A stretch of 64,000 bases of DNA from Lentzea sp. NBRC 105346 (lineage in GTDB: Bacteria; Actinomycetota; Actinomycetes; Mycobacteriales; Pseudonocardiaceae). The first letter of the stretch is position 1; each line of letters opens with the position of its first letter. The notes beneath the pieces were generated by a model, which was not told where the DNA came from, did not search any database, and worked only from the letters and a program-made list of their open reading frames with translations. Both the position numbers and the translations under genes were made by a program. The stretch spans positions 217,623 through 281,622 of the forward strand of contig NZ_BSTQ01000014.1 of NCBI RefSeq assembly GCF_030269605.1. Direction: 5' to 3'. Of the stretch, positions 41,746 through 49,538 are shown piece after piece.

Positions 41746-42480
41746 ATGTGCCGCCACCTGGGTTACCTGGGCCCAGCCGTGCCCTTGGCCGAGTTGCTGT
41801 TCGACCGGCCGCACTCGCTGGAGCGCCAGTCGCACGCGCCGAAGGACATGCGCGGCGGGGGAACCATCAACGTCGACGGGTACGGCGTCGGATGGTTCCC
41901 CGGTCCCGTGCGGTATCGCCGCGCGGGGCAGATCTGGAGCGACGGGAACCTGCGCGCCCTCGCCCGTTCCACGTCGTCCGGTGCCGTGCTGGCCGCGGTG
42001 CGGTCCGCCACGGCCGGAATGCCGGTGGTGGACCAGGCGTGCGCGCCGTTCACCGACGGCCGGTGGCTCTTCAGCCTGAACGGCCGCATCGACGGCTGGC
42101 CGGACACCGTCGCCGACCTGGCCTCGTCGGTGCCGGTCACGAGCCTGCTGTGCATGGACGCCCCGACGGACGCCGCGCTGTTGTGGACGGTCCTGCGTCA
42201 TCGCCTGGACGCGGGTGACGAACCGGACAAAGCCGTTGCGGCACTGGTGAACGAGGTCTCCTCGGCGGCCCCGAACTCACGACTCAACCTGATGCTCACG
42301 GACGGTGTGACGCTCGTCGGTACGACGTGGACGCACGCCCTGTGGGTGCTCGAGAAAGCACAGTCGGTCACCCTGGCCTCCGAGCCGCTGGACGACGACG
42401 CGGGGTGGCGGGAAGTCCCCGACCGCAGCGTGGTGACCGCCGGAATAAACCCGTCCACAGTGGAGGTTCAACCGATATGA
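41746..42480 (+). CDS. egtC: Ergothioneine biosynthesis glutamine amidotransferase-like hydrolase
   Basis: 244 residues. MCRHLGYLG places the class II (Ntn) nucleophile at Cys2; the RSATAGMPVVDQACAPFTDG and FSLNGRIDGW segments line the site. It removes glutamate from the gamma-glutamyl sulfoxide made by EgtB. The start is 4 bp after the egtB stop and the end overlaps egtD by 4 nt, so it is part of a tight operon. Confidence 0.93.
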   Translation: MCRHLGYLGPAVPLAELLFDRPHSLERQSHAPKDMRGGGTINVDGYGVGWFPGPVRYRRAGQIWSDGNLRALARSTSSGAVLAAVRSATAGMPVVDQACAPFTDGRWLFSLNGRIDGWPDTVADLASSVPVTSLLCMDAPTDAALLWTVLRHRLDAGDEPDKAVAALVNEVSSAAPNSRLNLMLTDGVTLVGTTWTHALWVLEKAQSVTLASEPLDDDAGWREVPDRSVVTAGINPSTVEVQPI

Positions 42481-43448
42481 CCGAACCAGTGGTGGATGTG
42501 CATCTGACCCCGGAGGACGCGGCGCACGCGTTACGCGCGGACGTGCGCGCGGGCCTGACCGCGACCCCGAAGTGGGTGTCCCCGAAGTGGTTCTACGACG
42601 CCGTCGGCAGCGCGCTGTTCGAGGACATCACGCGTCTCGACGAGTACTACCCCACGCGGGCGGAACGCGAGGTCCTGGGCCGTCGCGCGCGTGAGATCGC
42701 CGCGACCACGGGCGCGCATTCCCTGGTGGAACTGGGTTCCGGCTCGTCGGAGAAGACGCGCCTGCTGCTCAGCGCCCTGCGCGAGCACGGGACTCTCGCC
42801 GAGTTCGTGCCGCAGGACGTGTCGGCCGAGTTCCTGGCGGAGGCCGCCGCCGCGATCATCGCCGACTACCCGGGACTGCGGGTGCACGGCGTCGTCAGCG
42901 ACTTCACGCAGCACCTGGGCCTGCTGCCCGGTGAGTCACCGCGCATGGTGGCGTTTCTGGGCGGCACGATCGGCAACCTCATTCCGGACGAGCGCGAGAA
43001 GTTCCTGCGCGAGGTGCGCGACGTGCTCGACGCGGGTGAGTGGCTGCTGCTCGGCACGGACCTGGTGAAGGACCGGGACGTTCTGGTGCGGGCATACGAC
43101 GACGCCAAGGGTGTGACCGCCGAGTTCAACCGCAACGTGCTGCGCGTGCTCAACCGTGAGCTGGACGGCGACTTCGACGTGGACGCGTTCGAGCACGTCG
43201 CGTTGTGGAACGCCGAGGAGGAGTGGATCGAGATGCGCCTGCGCGCCACTCGGGCGATGCACGTCCGGCTGGCCGCGCTGGACCTGGACGTCTCCTTCGC
43301 CGAGGGGGAGGAGTTGCGGACCGAGGTGTCAGCCAAGTTCCGGCGTGAGGGCGTCAAGCAGGAGCTCGCGAACGCCGGGTTCGAGCTGCACCGGTGGTGG
43401 ACGGACGACGAGGGCCGGTTCGCCGTCTCCCTGGCGCGCGCGAGTTAG
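42477..43448 (+). CDS. egtD: L-histidine N-alpha-methyltransferase
   Basis: A 323-residue SAM enzyme that trimethylates His to hercynine. The SAM-binding loop is LVELGSGSSEKTRLLL (83-98); ITRLDEYYPTRAE (51-63) is the His-pocket segment; FLGGTIGNLIPDE and LLLGTDLVKD follow. ATGA overlap with egtC. No egtE (the PLP C-S lyase for the last step) follows; a hairpin and an unrelated exported gene come next, so that step must be encoded elsewhere. Confidence 0.95.
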   Translation: MTEPVVDVHLTPEDAAHALRADVRAGLTATPKWVSPKWFYDAVGSALFEDITRLDEYYPTRAEREVLGRRAREIAATTGAHSLVELGSGSSEKTRLLLSALREHGTLAEFVPQDVSAEFLAEAAAAIIADYPGLRVHGVVSDFTQHLGLLPGESPRMVAFLGGTIGNLIPDEREKFLREVRDVLDAGEWLLLGTDLVKDRDVLVRAYDDAKGVTAEFNRNVLRVLNRELDGDFDVDAFEHVALWNAEEEWIEMRLRATRAMHVRLAALDLDVSFAEGEELRTEVSAKFRREGVKQELANAGFELHRWWTDDEGRFAVSLARAS

Positions 43449-43466
43449 TCCGAAGGTGCCTTGATC

Positions 43467-43507
43467 TCCGCGGCGGCGACGGCCAGAGTGGTCCCGCCGC
43501 CGCCGCG
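43467..43507 (+). terminator. Hairpin after egtD
   Basis: CCGCGGCGGCG (43467-43477) pairs with CGCCGCCGCGG (43497-43507), with a 19-nt loop, 18 bp past the egtD stop. It probably ends the egt operon. Confidence 0.65.
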
Positions 43508-43527
43508 GATTCCGAGAGGCACCACAA

Positions 43528-44358
43528 ATGAGAACTGCGGCTTTGGCGGTCGCCTTCCTGTTGCTGACCCCGGCCACCGCGGACGCGGCGACGATCCGCG
43601 GCTGGCACCAGACCGAACGGATCACGGTCCCCAGCAGCACCGCGAACGAGGGCCTGGGCACGAACAAGTCGGTCGTCTACTACCGCGGCGGTGGCACGAT
43701 CCCACAAGCGCTGAAAGACGAGGGCTGGGGCCACATCGGCGACACGGACGCCGTCCGCGGCTACATCTTCGACGCCTACCAGTGGACGAAGGACACGAGT
43801 CGCACGGCGAAGATGTTCCTCGTGACCACGCCGGACGGTCAGAGCTTCAAGTACGAGCACGAGCTGACGCCCGGCGAACCGGCGCTGAACTCGAACTCGT
43901 TCGTCACGGTCACGCCGGACGGCCAGTGGCTGGTGGCGGGAACGCTGGAGAAGGTGCAGGAGCTGTTCGTCTTCCCCGCGCCGATCCTGAACAAGACCGT
44001 GCCCGCGGGCGGCGGCACGTTGCCGCTCAAGGCGAAGATCAAGCTGGACAGTCCCGTGCGGAGCGTGCAGGGCTGCGACTTCGTCAACGCGTTCCGGATC
44101 CTGTGCGGCACGAGCGACGCGTTCAACGACCTCTACCCGACGAGCATGTCGTTCCTGCAGCTGGACCTGAACCGCCCACTGCGCGGCCAGGACGTCCGGG
44201 CGCACGTGCGGTGGCTCGGTCAGGTGCCGATCGACGGCACGTGCACGGGCAACTACGTCACCGAAGGCGTGGACTACGACCCGGCCACCGGGTTGATGCG
44301 CATGTCGGTGAACCAGCCGTGCAACGCCGAGACCGCGGTCTACACGTTCGAGCGCTGA
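43528..44358 (+). CDS. Exported protein of unknown function
   Basis: 276 residues. Residues 1-20 are a signal peptide (MRTAALAVAFLLLTPATADA). The mature protein is soluble with two Cys pairs possible (QGCDFVNAFRILCG and near the C-terminus, DGTCTG…NQPCNA). It contains propeller-like phrases (KMFLVTTPDGQSFKYEH, then FVTVTPDGQWLVAGTLEKVQ). I do not recognise a named family, and a small beta-propeller is a guess. GAGAGG precedes the ATG by 10 nt. Confidence 0.75.
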   Translation: MRTAALAVAFLLLTPATADAATIRGWHQTERITVPSSTANEGLGTNKSVVYYRGGGTIPQALKDEGWGHIGDTDAVRGYIFDAYQWTKDTSRTAKMFLVTTPDGQSFKYEHELTPGEPALNSNSFVTVTPDGQWLVAGTLEKVQELFVFPAPILNKTVPAGGGTLPLKAKIKLDSPVRSVQGCDFVNAFRILCGTSDAFNDLYPTSMSFLQLDLNRPLRGQDVRAHVRWLGQVPIDGTCTGNYVTEGVDYDPATGLMRMSVNQPCNAETAVYTFER

Positions 44359-44374
44359 AAGCGGGTGGTGCTGG

Positions 44375-45112
44375 TCAGGACAGCAGGCTCCGCACGATCA
44401 GCACCACCGCGCTCACCCCGGACACGACGAGGACCGGGGTGCGGACGCCGCCCGCGTCGAACCGCTTGCGCAGCGGGCCGGACAGCAGGAACCCGACGAT
44501 CAGGAACGGGATCAGCGCCAGACCGGTCCAGAGCTGCCGCGCGTGCACCTGGCCGGCCAGCAGCAACCCGAGCACCGACGTGCCCGAGCCGAGTACGAAG
44601 AACGCGGCCATCGTGGCGCGCACCTCGGGGCCTTTGGAGTTCTGGTACAGCAGGCCGACCACGGGACCGCCGACCGACATGGCGGTGCCGAACGAGCCGC
44701 TGGCCAGTCCGGCCGTGACCAGCGACCGGGGCGTCGGCGACGGACGCCACGCGACCACGGACAGGACCACGCACAGCAGCACGACCACGCCGACGACCAG
44801 GCCGAAGTTCTTCTGCGACAACGAGTCCACCAGCCACACCCCGACCAGGGTGCCCGGCAGCCGGCCGGCCATCGCCCAGCCGACGCCGCGCCAGTCGACG
44901 TGGCCGTGCTCGCGGATCAGCGACAGGACGGAGTGCGCGGTCGCGGCGATCAGCACCGGCACCGGAAGCAGGGCCGGGTCGAGCAGCGCCAGCAGGGGCA
45001 CGGCCAGCAGTGACAGGCCGAACCCGACGAGACCTTGCAGGAGCCCGCCCAGCGCCACGACGACCCCGGCGAGCAGCAACCCCAGAGACACAGTTAGGCA
45101 TGCTAACGGCAT
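44375..45112 (-). CDS. TauE/SafE-family sulfite/anion exporter
   Basis: 245 residues with about eight hydrophobic helices. VVVALGGLLQGLVGFGLSLL near the N-terminus and GSFGTAMSVGGPVVGLLYQN in the middle are the two inverted TSUP repeats. The family moves sulfite, sulfoacetate or other anions. The ATG at 45112 is chosen; one at 45124 would start inside the adjacent palindrome. It is convergent with the exported gene (16-bp gap) and divergent from the phosphodiesterase. Confidence 0.85.
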   Translation of the reverse strand: MPLACLTVSLGLLLAGVVVALGGLLQGLVGFGLSLLAVPLLALLDPALLPVPVLIAATAHSVLSLIREHGHVDWRGVGWAMAGRLPGTLVGVWLVDSLSQKNFGLVVGVVVLLCVVLSVVAWRPSPTPRSLVTAGLASGSFGTAMSVGGPVVGLLYQNSKGPEVRATMAAFFVLGSGTSVLGLLLAGQVHARQLWTGLALIPFLIVGFLLSGPLRKRFDAGGVRTPVLVVSGVSAVVLIVRSLLS

Positions 45113-45118
45113 CGCTTG

Positions 45119-45173
45119 GTCCATGAGGGGAGCCTTCATGGACCTGACGTCCATGAAGGCTCCCCTCATGGAC
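45119..45173. repeat. 55-bp palindrome with nested palindromic arms
   Basis: 25-bp arms (45119-45143 and 45149-45173) around a 5-nt CTGAC centre pair perfectly. Each arm is itself bounded by an inverted 8-mer: GTCCATGA … TCATGGAC around GGGGAGCCT. It could therefore fold as one long hairpin or as two small ones. It lies between divergent genes, so it is not a simple terminator, and is probably a dispersed element or a regulatory site. Confidence 0.88.
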
Positions 45174-45185
45174 GTCGCGGCCGAC

Positions 45186-45229
45186 GTTAACGTCAAGTTC
45201 GTTGACTGTTGGGTCAACCGACTTAGCAT
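45186..45229 (+). promoter_or_regulatory. Promoter with three 11-bp phased GTT repeats (PHO-box-like)
   Basis: GTTAACGTCAA (45186-45196), GTTCGTTGACT (45197-45207) and GTTGGGTCAAC (45208-45218) are contiguous 11-bp units. TTGACT (45202-45207) and TAGCAT (45224-45229) are 16 bp apart, and the phosphodiesterase ATG follows after 7 nt. GTTGAC-N6-GTCAAC is also an inverted repeat. The 11-bp phasing is that of actinomycete PhoP boxes, but the units match GTTCACC only loosely. Confidence 0.5.
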
Positions 45230-45236
45230 CCCGCCC

Positions 45237-46937
45237 ATGACGAGCCGTCGATCGTTTCTGCTGGGCACGGGTGTCGCCGCCGCGAGCACCCTGGTGACAG
45301 TCCCGACCGCGGAGGCCAGGGGCAGGGCGGACCACGACAGCGAACGGTTCACGCTCGCGGTGATCCCGGACACGCAGTACCTGTTCGACCTGGACCGGGG
45401 TGACTCGGCGCCGCTCGACGCGACGCTGCGGTACCTGCTCGACAACGATGACAACGTCGTCTTCATCGCGCACCTGGGCGATCTCACCGAGCACGGCCTG
45501 AAGAGCGAGATCCAGGACATCGGCAACTCGTTCCGCAGGCTCGACTGGCGCCGCGTCGGCTACAGCGTGCTGGCCGGCAACCACGACCTGGACCAGAGCA
45601 CCGACGACCAGCGTGGCCGCACGCCGTACCTCGACGAGTTCGGCCCGCAGCGGTTCAAGCACTCGCCGACGTTCCGGGGCGCGAGCCCGGACGGCTACAA
45701 CAGCTACCACGTGTTCAAAGCCGCACAACGGGAATGGCTGGTCCTCGCACTGGACTGGCGCATGTCCGCCAAGGGTTTCGCGTGGGCTCGCGAAGTCCTC
45801 AAGCAGCATCCGAAGCTGCCGTGCATCCTCACCACGCACGAGCTGGTGTACGCGGGGGAGCAGCAGGCGGAGCTCTCCGACTACGGCCGTCGCGTGTGGG
45901 ACGAGCTGATCAAGGACAACGACCAGATCTTCCTCACCCTCAACGGGCACTTCTGGCCGCCCGCACGGGCCGTGCTGCGCAACGCCGCCGGCAACGACGT
46001 GCACGTGCACATCACGAACTACCAGGACCGCTACTACGGCGGCAGCGCGATGATCCGGCTCTACCAGTTCGACCTCGCGCGCGACGTGATCGACGTGCGC
46101 ACGTTCTCGCCGTGGCTGCTCGGCAAGCGGGAGCTCAACCCGTTGGAGCGCAAGGAGATCGAGCTCACCAGCAACGCCGACCGGTTCAGCGTGCCGATCG
46201 ACTTCGACAAGCGGTTCGCCGGGTTCGCGCCCGTGCCGCCACGACCGGCCCGGCCGCCGCAGATCATTCCCGGCACCGTCGCGTACTGGCGGTTCGACGA
46301 GCTGAAGGACCTGTCCGGCAACGGGAACGGCCTGAAGCAGACCGGCGAGCTGCAGAGCGCCGGTGACCACCACCCGGACTCGCCGAGCCACGGCAGCCGG
46401 TACTTCGCCAAGGCCGGCTATCTGTCCACTGTGGACAGCGCGCCGATCAACGGGATGACGTTCGAGCGCGGATACACGATCGAGGCGTTCATCAAGCTGC
46501 CCCAGGGGTTCGACCACCCGTGGTGCGGCCTGTTCACGAAGCTCGCGCCGGGCAGCGCCGCGGGCAAGACCGGTGACGACCCGAGCGAGCCGCTGTGCAC
46601 GTTGAACGTCGCGACCGGCGGTTCGCTGCAGTGGGCGGTGTTCCCGCGCAACCAGAACGGGCTCTCGACGAACTGGGGTCACGAGCTGGCCGAGGACACC
46701 TGGTGGCACGTCGCGGTCGTCAACGACGGCAGGCACACCAAGCTCTACGTCGAGGGCGCCGAACTGCTGCGCAACCCGTCGACTCCGGCGACCGGCATCG
46801 CCACGGCGGGAGACCCGTGGCTGATCGGCGCGTATGCGTACAACCGGGTGATCGAGAAGTCCTTCTACGGCTGGCTGGGTGACGTCCGGGTGGTCGATCA
46901 CCCACTGTCGGTGGAGAAGTTCCTGACGTCTCGATAG
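45237..46937 (+). CDS. Tat-exported calcineurin-like phosphoesterase with C-terminal LamG/concanavalin-like domain
   Basis: 566 residues. Twin-arginine signal TSRRSFLLGTGVAAAS (2-17). Metallophosphoesterase motifs: D45 (AVIPDTQY), GD81-82 (AHLGDLTEHG), GNHD 114-117, H in ILTTHELVY and GHFW near 243. From about 345 to the end a LamG-type jelly roll follows (GTVAYWRFDEL, then YTIEAFIKLP, WWHVAVVNDGRHTKLYVEGA and GWLGDVRVVD). It should hydrolyse phosphodiesters or phosphomonoesters outside the cell, with the LamG part holding it to a glycan or surface. A leaderless promoter and possible PHO boxes precede it. Confidence 0.9.
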   Translation: MTSRRSFLLGTGVAAASTLVTVPTAEARGRADHDSERFTLAVIPDTQYLFDLDRGDSAPLDATLRYLLDNDDNVVFIAHLGDLTEHGLKSEIQDIGNSFRRLDWRRVGYSVLAGNHDLDQSTDDQRGRTPYLDEFGPQRFKHSPTFRGASPDGYNSYHVFKAAQREWLVLALDWRMSAKGFAWAREVLKQHPKLPCILTTHELVYAGEQQAELSDYGRRVWDELIKDNDQIFLTLNGHFWPPARAVLRNAAGNDVHVHITNYQDRYYGGSAMIRLYQFDLARDVIDVRTFSPWLLGKRELNPLERKEIELTSNADRFSVPIDFDKRFAGFAPVPPRPARPPQIIPGTVAYWRFDELKDLSGNGNGLKQTGELQSAGDHHPDSPSHGSRYFAKAGYLSTVDSAPINGMTFERGYTIEAFIKLPQGFDHPWCGLFTKLAPGSAAGKTGDDPSEPLCTLNVATGGSLQWAVFPRNQNGLSTNWGHELAEDTWWHVAVVNDGRHTKLYVEGAELLRNPSTPATGIATAGDPWLIGAYAYNRVIEKSFYGWLGDVRVVDHPLSVEKFLTSR

Positions 46938-47030
46938 GTGTACGTCATTTGGCCGCAAACCGGCTGAAACCCGAACTGCCCCTCCGGGGGCCACGTTTGT
47001 GCTCCTGTCGAACGCTTGTCAGGAGGACGG

Positions 47031-48056
47031 ATGCGATATCACTTACCCCGGCGCTACTCGCGCCGGCTGCTCGTGCTCGGCGCGGGCGTGGTGGGGCTGA
47101 CAACAGCCCTGGTCGCGCGGCGGCGCGGGTTCGAGGTCACCGTGGTCGCGGACCGGTACGCCCCGCACGTCACGTCCGCCACCGCGGCCGCGTTGTGGGA
47201 ATGGCCGGTCGCCGACGCCCGCGCGAAGGAGTGGGCCGCCCTGTCGTACCGGATCTTCAACGACATGGCCGCCGACCCTTTGACCGGCGTCGCGATGCGG
47301 CCTTCCTTGTCGTACCAGCGGGTTCCGATCGATGCGAACCCCGAGGCGCTGGCCGGGATGACCGAGCTGCGGGCGCACGTCCGCGGCTTCCGGCACGACT
47401 CGACGCTCATCGCGGTCCACGGGGTGCGCGGGGACGTCACCGACGCCTACGAGTACCTCGCCCCGATGGTCGACACCGACCGGTACCTGGCGTGGCTGCT
47501 GCGCGAGGTCCGGTCCGCCGGCTGCGAGGTCGAGGTCGCGCTGATCCGCGGCAAGCTCACCGACGAACAGGACCGCCTGCTGCGCCGCTACGACGCCACC
47601 GCGATCGTGAACTGCACCGGCCTGGGCGCGATCGAGCTCGCGGCCGACCCGGACCTGCGTCCCTTGCGCGGTGCGTCCGTGCACCTGCGCAACCCCGGCA
47701 TCGGTTGCGCGCACCGGGTCGACGGCCTGTCGATCGTGCCGCGCGCCCGCGACCGCGTGGTGCTCGGCGGCATCGTCGAGTCGGACCGGTGGACCACCGA
47801 CCTGACCATGAAGAGCCACCAGATCCTGGAACTCGTCGCGCGGTGCCGGATCTTCCTGCCCACGTTGCGTGAGGCGCAGCCGGTGCCCGGCAACCCCGTG
47901 CGCTCGGGACTGCGGCCGCACCGGGACCGCGGCGTGCGGGTCGAGGTCGAGCGCGGTTGCCCGATCGTGCACAACTTCGGCCACGGCGACACGGGGTTCA
48001 CCGTCTCGTGGGGCTGTGCCGAGGACGCCGTCGACCTCGTCGACAAGCTGGGCTGA
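47031..48056 (+). CDS. D-amino-acid oxidase-family FAD enzyme
   Basis: 341 residues from the ATG at 47031 (AGGAGG 6 nt upstream). FAD-binding Rossmann motif LLVLGAGVVGLTTALVARRR (13-32). The C-terminal DAO signature is VHNFGHGDTGFTVSWG, and PHRDRGVRVE contains the substrate-carboxylate Arg region. It oxidises D-amino acids to keto acids, ammonia and H2O2, with FAD as cofactor. No signal peptide. It stands alone between the phosphodiesterase and the ECF sigma gene. Confidence 0.88.
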   Translation: MRYHLPRRYSRRLLVLGAGVVGLTTALVARRRGFEVTVVADRYAPHVTSATAAALWEWPVADARAKEWAALSYRIFNDMAADPLTGVAMRPSLSYQRVPIDANPEALAGMTELRAHVRGFRHDSTLIAVHGVRGDVTDAYEYLAPMVDTDRYLAWLLREVRSAGCEVEVALIRGKLTDEQDRLLRRYDATAIVNCTGLGAIELAADPDLRPLRGASVHLRNPGIGCAHRVDGLSIVPRARDRVVLGGIVESDRWTTDLTMKSHQILELVARCRIFLPTLREAQPVPGNPVRSGLRPHRDRGVRVEVERGCPIVHNFGHGDTGFTVSWGCAEDAVDLVDKLG

Positions 48057-48061
48057 GTCGT

Positions 48062-48997
48062 TTACCGGGCCGTTTCCGGCAGCCCGAACCTGGCGAACAG
48101 CCGCAGATCGAAGAACGACGCCACATGGCTGATGCCGTCCTTCGTCAAAGTCAGCACCTGCAGGTTGAACGGCCGGAACTCGCCGTCCGGAGCACGCAGG
48201 TACAACCCGTACGCCGGCTGACCGTTCGCCGTGACCGCCAGCATCCGCGACCCGCCCGGCACCGCCGGGCACTGGTTGGTGAGGTGCCACGCGACCATCT
48301 CCGGCCCGAGGTACCAGCCGGGGTAGGGCGGCATCTCCCAGACGACGTCCTTGGTGAACATCGACACGATCGCGGGGATGTCCTTGGCCTCGAACGCGGT
48401 CACCCACCGGTCGAGCACCGCGCGCTCCTCGGCGGACGACGGTTCGACGACGTCGTCCTCCGAGAGCGAGCCGACCTGCGTGCGGGCGCGTTGCAACGCG
48501 CTGTTGACCGCGGCGACGGTCATCTCCAGCTGTTCGGCGGTCTCGGTGGCGGACCACTTCAGTACGTCGCGCAGGATCAGCACGGCCCGTTGCCGCGGCG
48601 GCAACAGCTGCAGCGCCGCGACGAACGCCAGGCGCGTGGACTGCCGGGCCGTCACGACGTCGGCCGGGTCGGTCGGGATCGGCTCCAGCCACGGGACCTC
48701 GTGGTCCTCGGTCAGCTGGTCGTCCGGGCCGTACGAGGCGCCGATGCCGGCGGGCAGCGGGCGGCGGGTACGGCTGTCCAGCGCCGTGAGGCACACGTTG
48801 GTCGCGATCCGGTACAGCCACGTGCGCACCGACGAACGGCCCTCGAACGAGCCGTATGCCTTCCAGGCGCGCAGGTACGTCTCCTGCACCAGGTCCTCGG
48901 CGTCGTGCACCGAGCCGAGCATCCGGTAGCAGTGGGCGAGCAGCTCCCGCCGAAACGGGTCGGCAAGACGCGTGAAGTCCTCGCTGACCAGGGTCAT
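48062..48997 (-). CDS. ECF sigma factor with C-terminal SnoaL-like domain
   Basis: 311 residues. Sigma region 2 spans about 10-80 (LLAHCYRMLGSVHDAEDLVQ, then VRTWLYRIATNVC). Region 4 spans about 125-185 (LQLLPPRQRAVLILRDVL, then WSATETAEQLEMTVAAVNSA). A SnoaL/NTF2-fold extension (VTAFEAKDIPAIVSMFTKDV to the end) is typical of the SigJ/TIGR02960-type ECFs that lack a classical anti-sigma partner. The SnoaL domain replaces that control. ATG at 48997; the -10 TATTGT on this strand is 6 nt upstream and overlaps the divergent gene's -10. Confidence 0.9.
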   Translation of the reverse strand: MTLVSEDFTRLADPFRRELLAHCYRMLGSVHDAEDLVQETYLRAWKAYGSFEGRSSVRTWLYRIATNVCLTALDSRTRRPLPAGIGASYGPDDQLTEDHEVPWLEPIPTDPADVVTARQSTRLAFVAALQLLPPRQRAVLILRDVLKWSATETAEQLEMTVAAVNSALQRARTQVGSLSEDDVVEPSSAEERAVLDRWVTAFEAKDIPAIVSMFTKDVVWEMPPYPGWYLGPEMVAWHLTNQCPAVPGGSRMLAVTANGQPAYGLYLRAPDGEFRPFNLQVLTLTKDGISHVASFFDLRLFARFGLPETAR

Positions 48998-49003
48998 GTG
49001 CCG

Positions 49004-49013
49004 ACAATAGACT
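49004..49013. promoter_or_regulatory. Overlapping divergent -10 boxes in a 22-bp intergenic region
   Basis: The plus-strand -10 TAGACT (49008-49013) is 6 nt before the GTG at 49020. The minus-strand -10 TATTGT (49009-49004) is 6 nt before the ATG at 48997. The two hexamers share the TA at 49008-49009. Both messages would be leaderless, and the two promoters cannot be open at once. Confidence 0.6.
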
Positions 49014-49019
49014 TCGGGG

Positions 49020-49538
49020 GTGACAAAGCGGCGAGTACTGATCGTTCTCGCGGTCGTGCTCGTCCTGTTCACCGGCGCGACGCTGCGCCTGTTCGTCTTC
49101 CCCGGCCTCGACCCGTTGCCGGACCGCGCCGACGCGATCGTCGAGCTGGGCGGTCCGGGCATCCGCGACGACGCGGCGCTGGAGCTTGCGCGGCAAGGCA
49201 AAGCGCCGTTCCTGGTCCAGTCGACGACCGAGCGGGAGGCGGGGACGAACTCCTGCCTGCCCGCTCCTCAGGACGTGAAGGTCCTGTGCTTGCACGCCTA
49301 CGACACCAAGGCCGAGGGGCAGGCGATCGCGGAACTCGCCCGTGAACACCACTGGACGTCGGTCATCCTCGTCACCACGCCGGATCACGCGTGGCGCGCG
49401 CGGTTGTGGGTGCGGCGCTGCTTCCCCGGTGAGGTGTACGTGGCCACGTCGCCGCTGCCGGGGTGGTACTGGTTCCGGCAGATCCCGTACCAGTGGGGCA
49501 GCACGGTCAAGGCGCTGGTGTTCGACCGCTCCTGCTGA
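49020..49538 (+). CDS. YdcF/SanA-like DUF218 membrane protein
   Basis: 172 residues. One N-terminal transmembrane helix (VLIVLAVVLVLFTGATLRLF) is followed by a DUF218 Rossmann-like domain (ADAIVELGGPGIRDDAALEL, then DTKAEGQAIAELAREHHWTS, VILVTTPDHAWRARLWVRRC). Family members (ElyC, SanA, YdcF) are linked to envelope integrity. The start GTG is 6 nt past a -10. The 3' end overlaps the convergent WYL gene by 32 nt. Confidence 0.85.
   Translation: MTKRRVLIVLAVVLVLFTGATLRLFVFPGLDPLPDRADAIVELGGPGIRDDAALELARQGKAPFLVQSTTEREAGTNSCLPAPQDVKVLCLHAYDTKAEGQAIAELAREHHWTSVILVTTPDHAWRARLWVRRCFPGEVYVATSPLPGWYWFRQIPYQWGSTVKALVFDRSC

Noticed and set aside
45119..45173. Reading the palindrome as coding (repeated MDVRSMKAPLMD-like translations on both strands)
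   Set aside because: The apparent ATG codons come from the palindromic CATG sequences. There is no ribosome-binding site or conserved frame.
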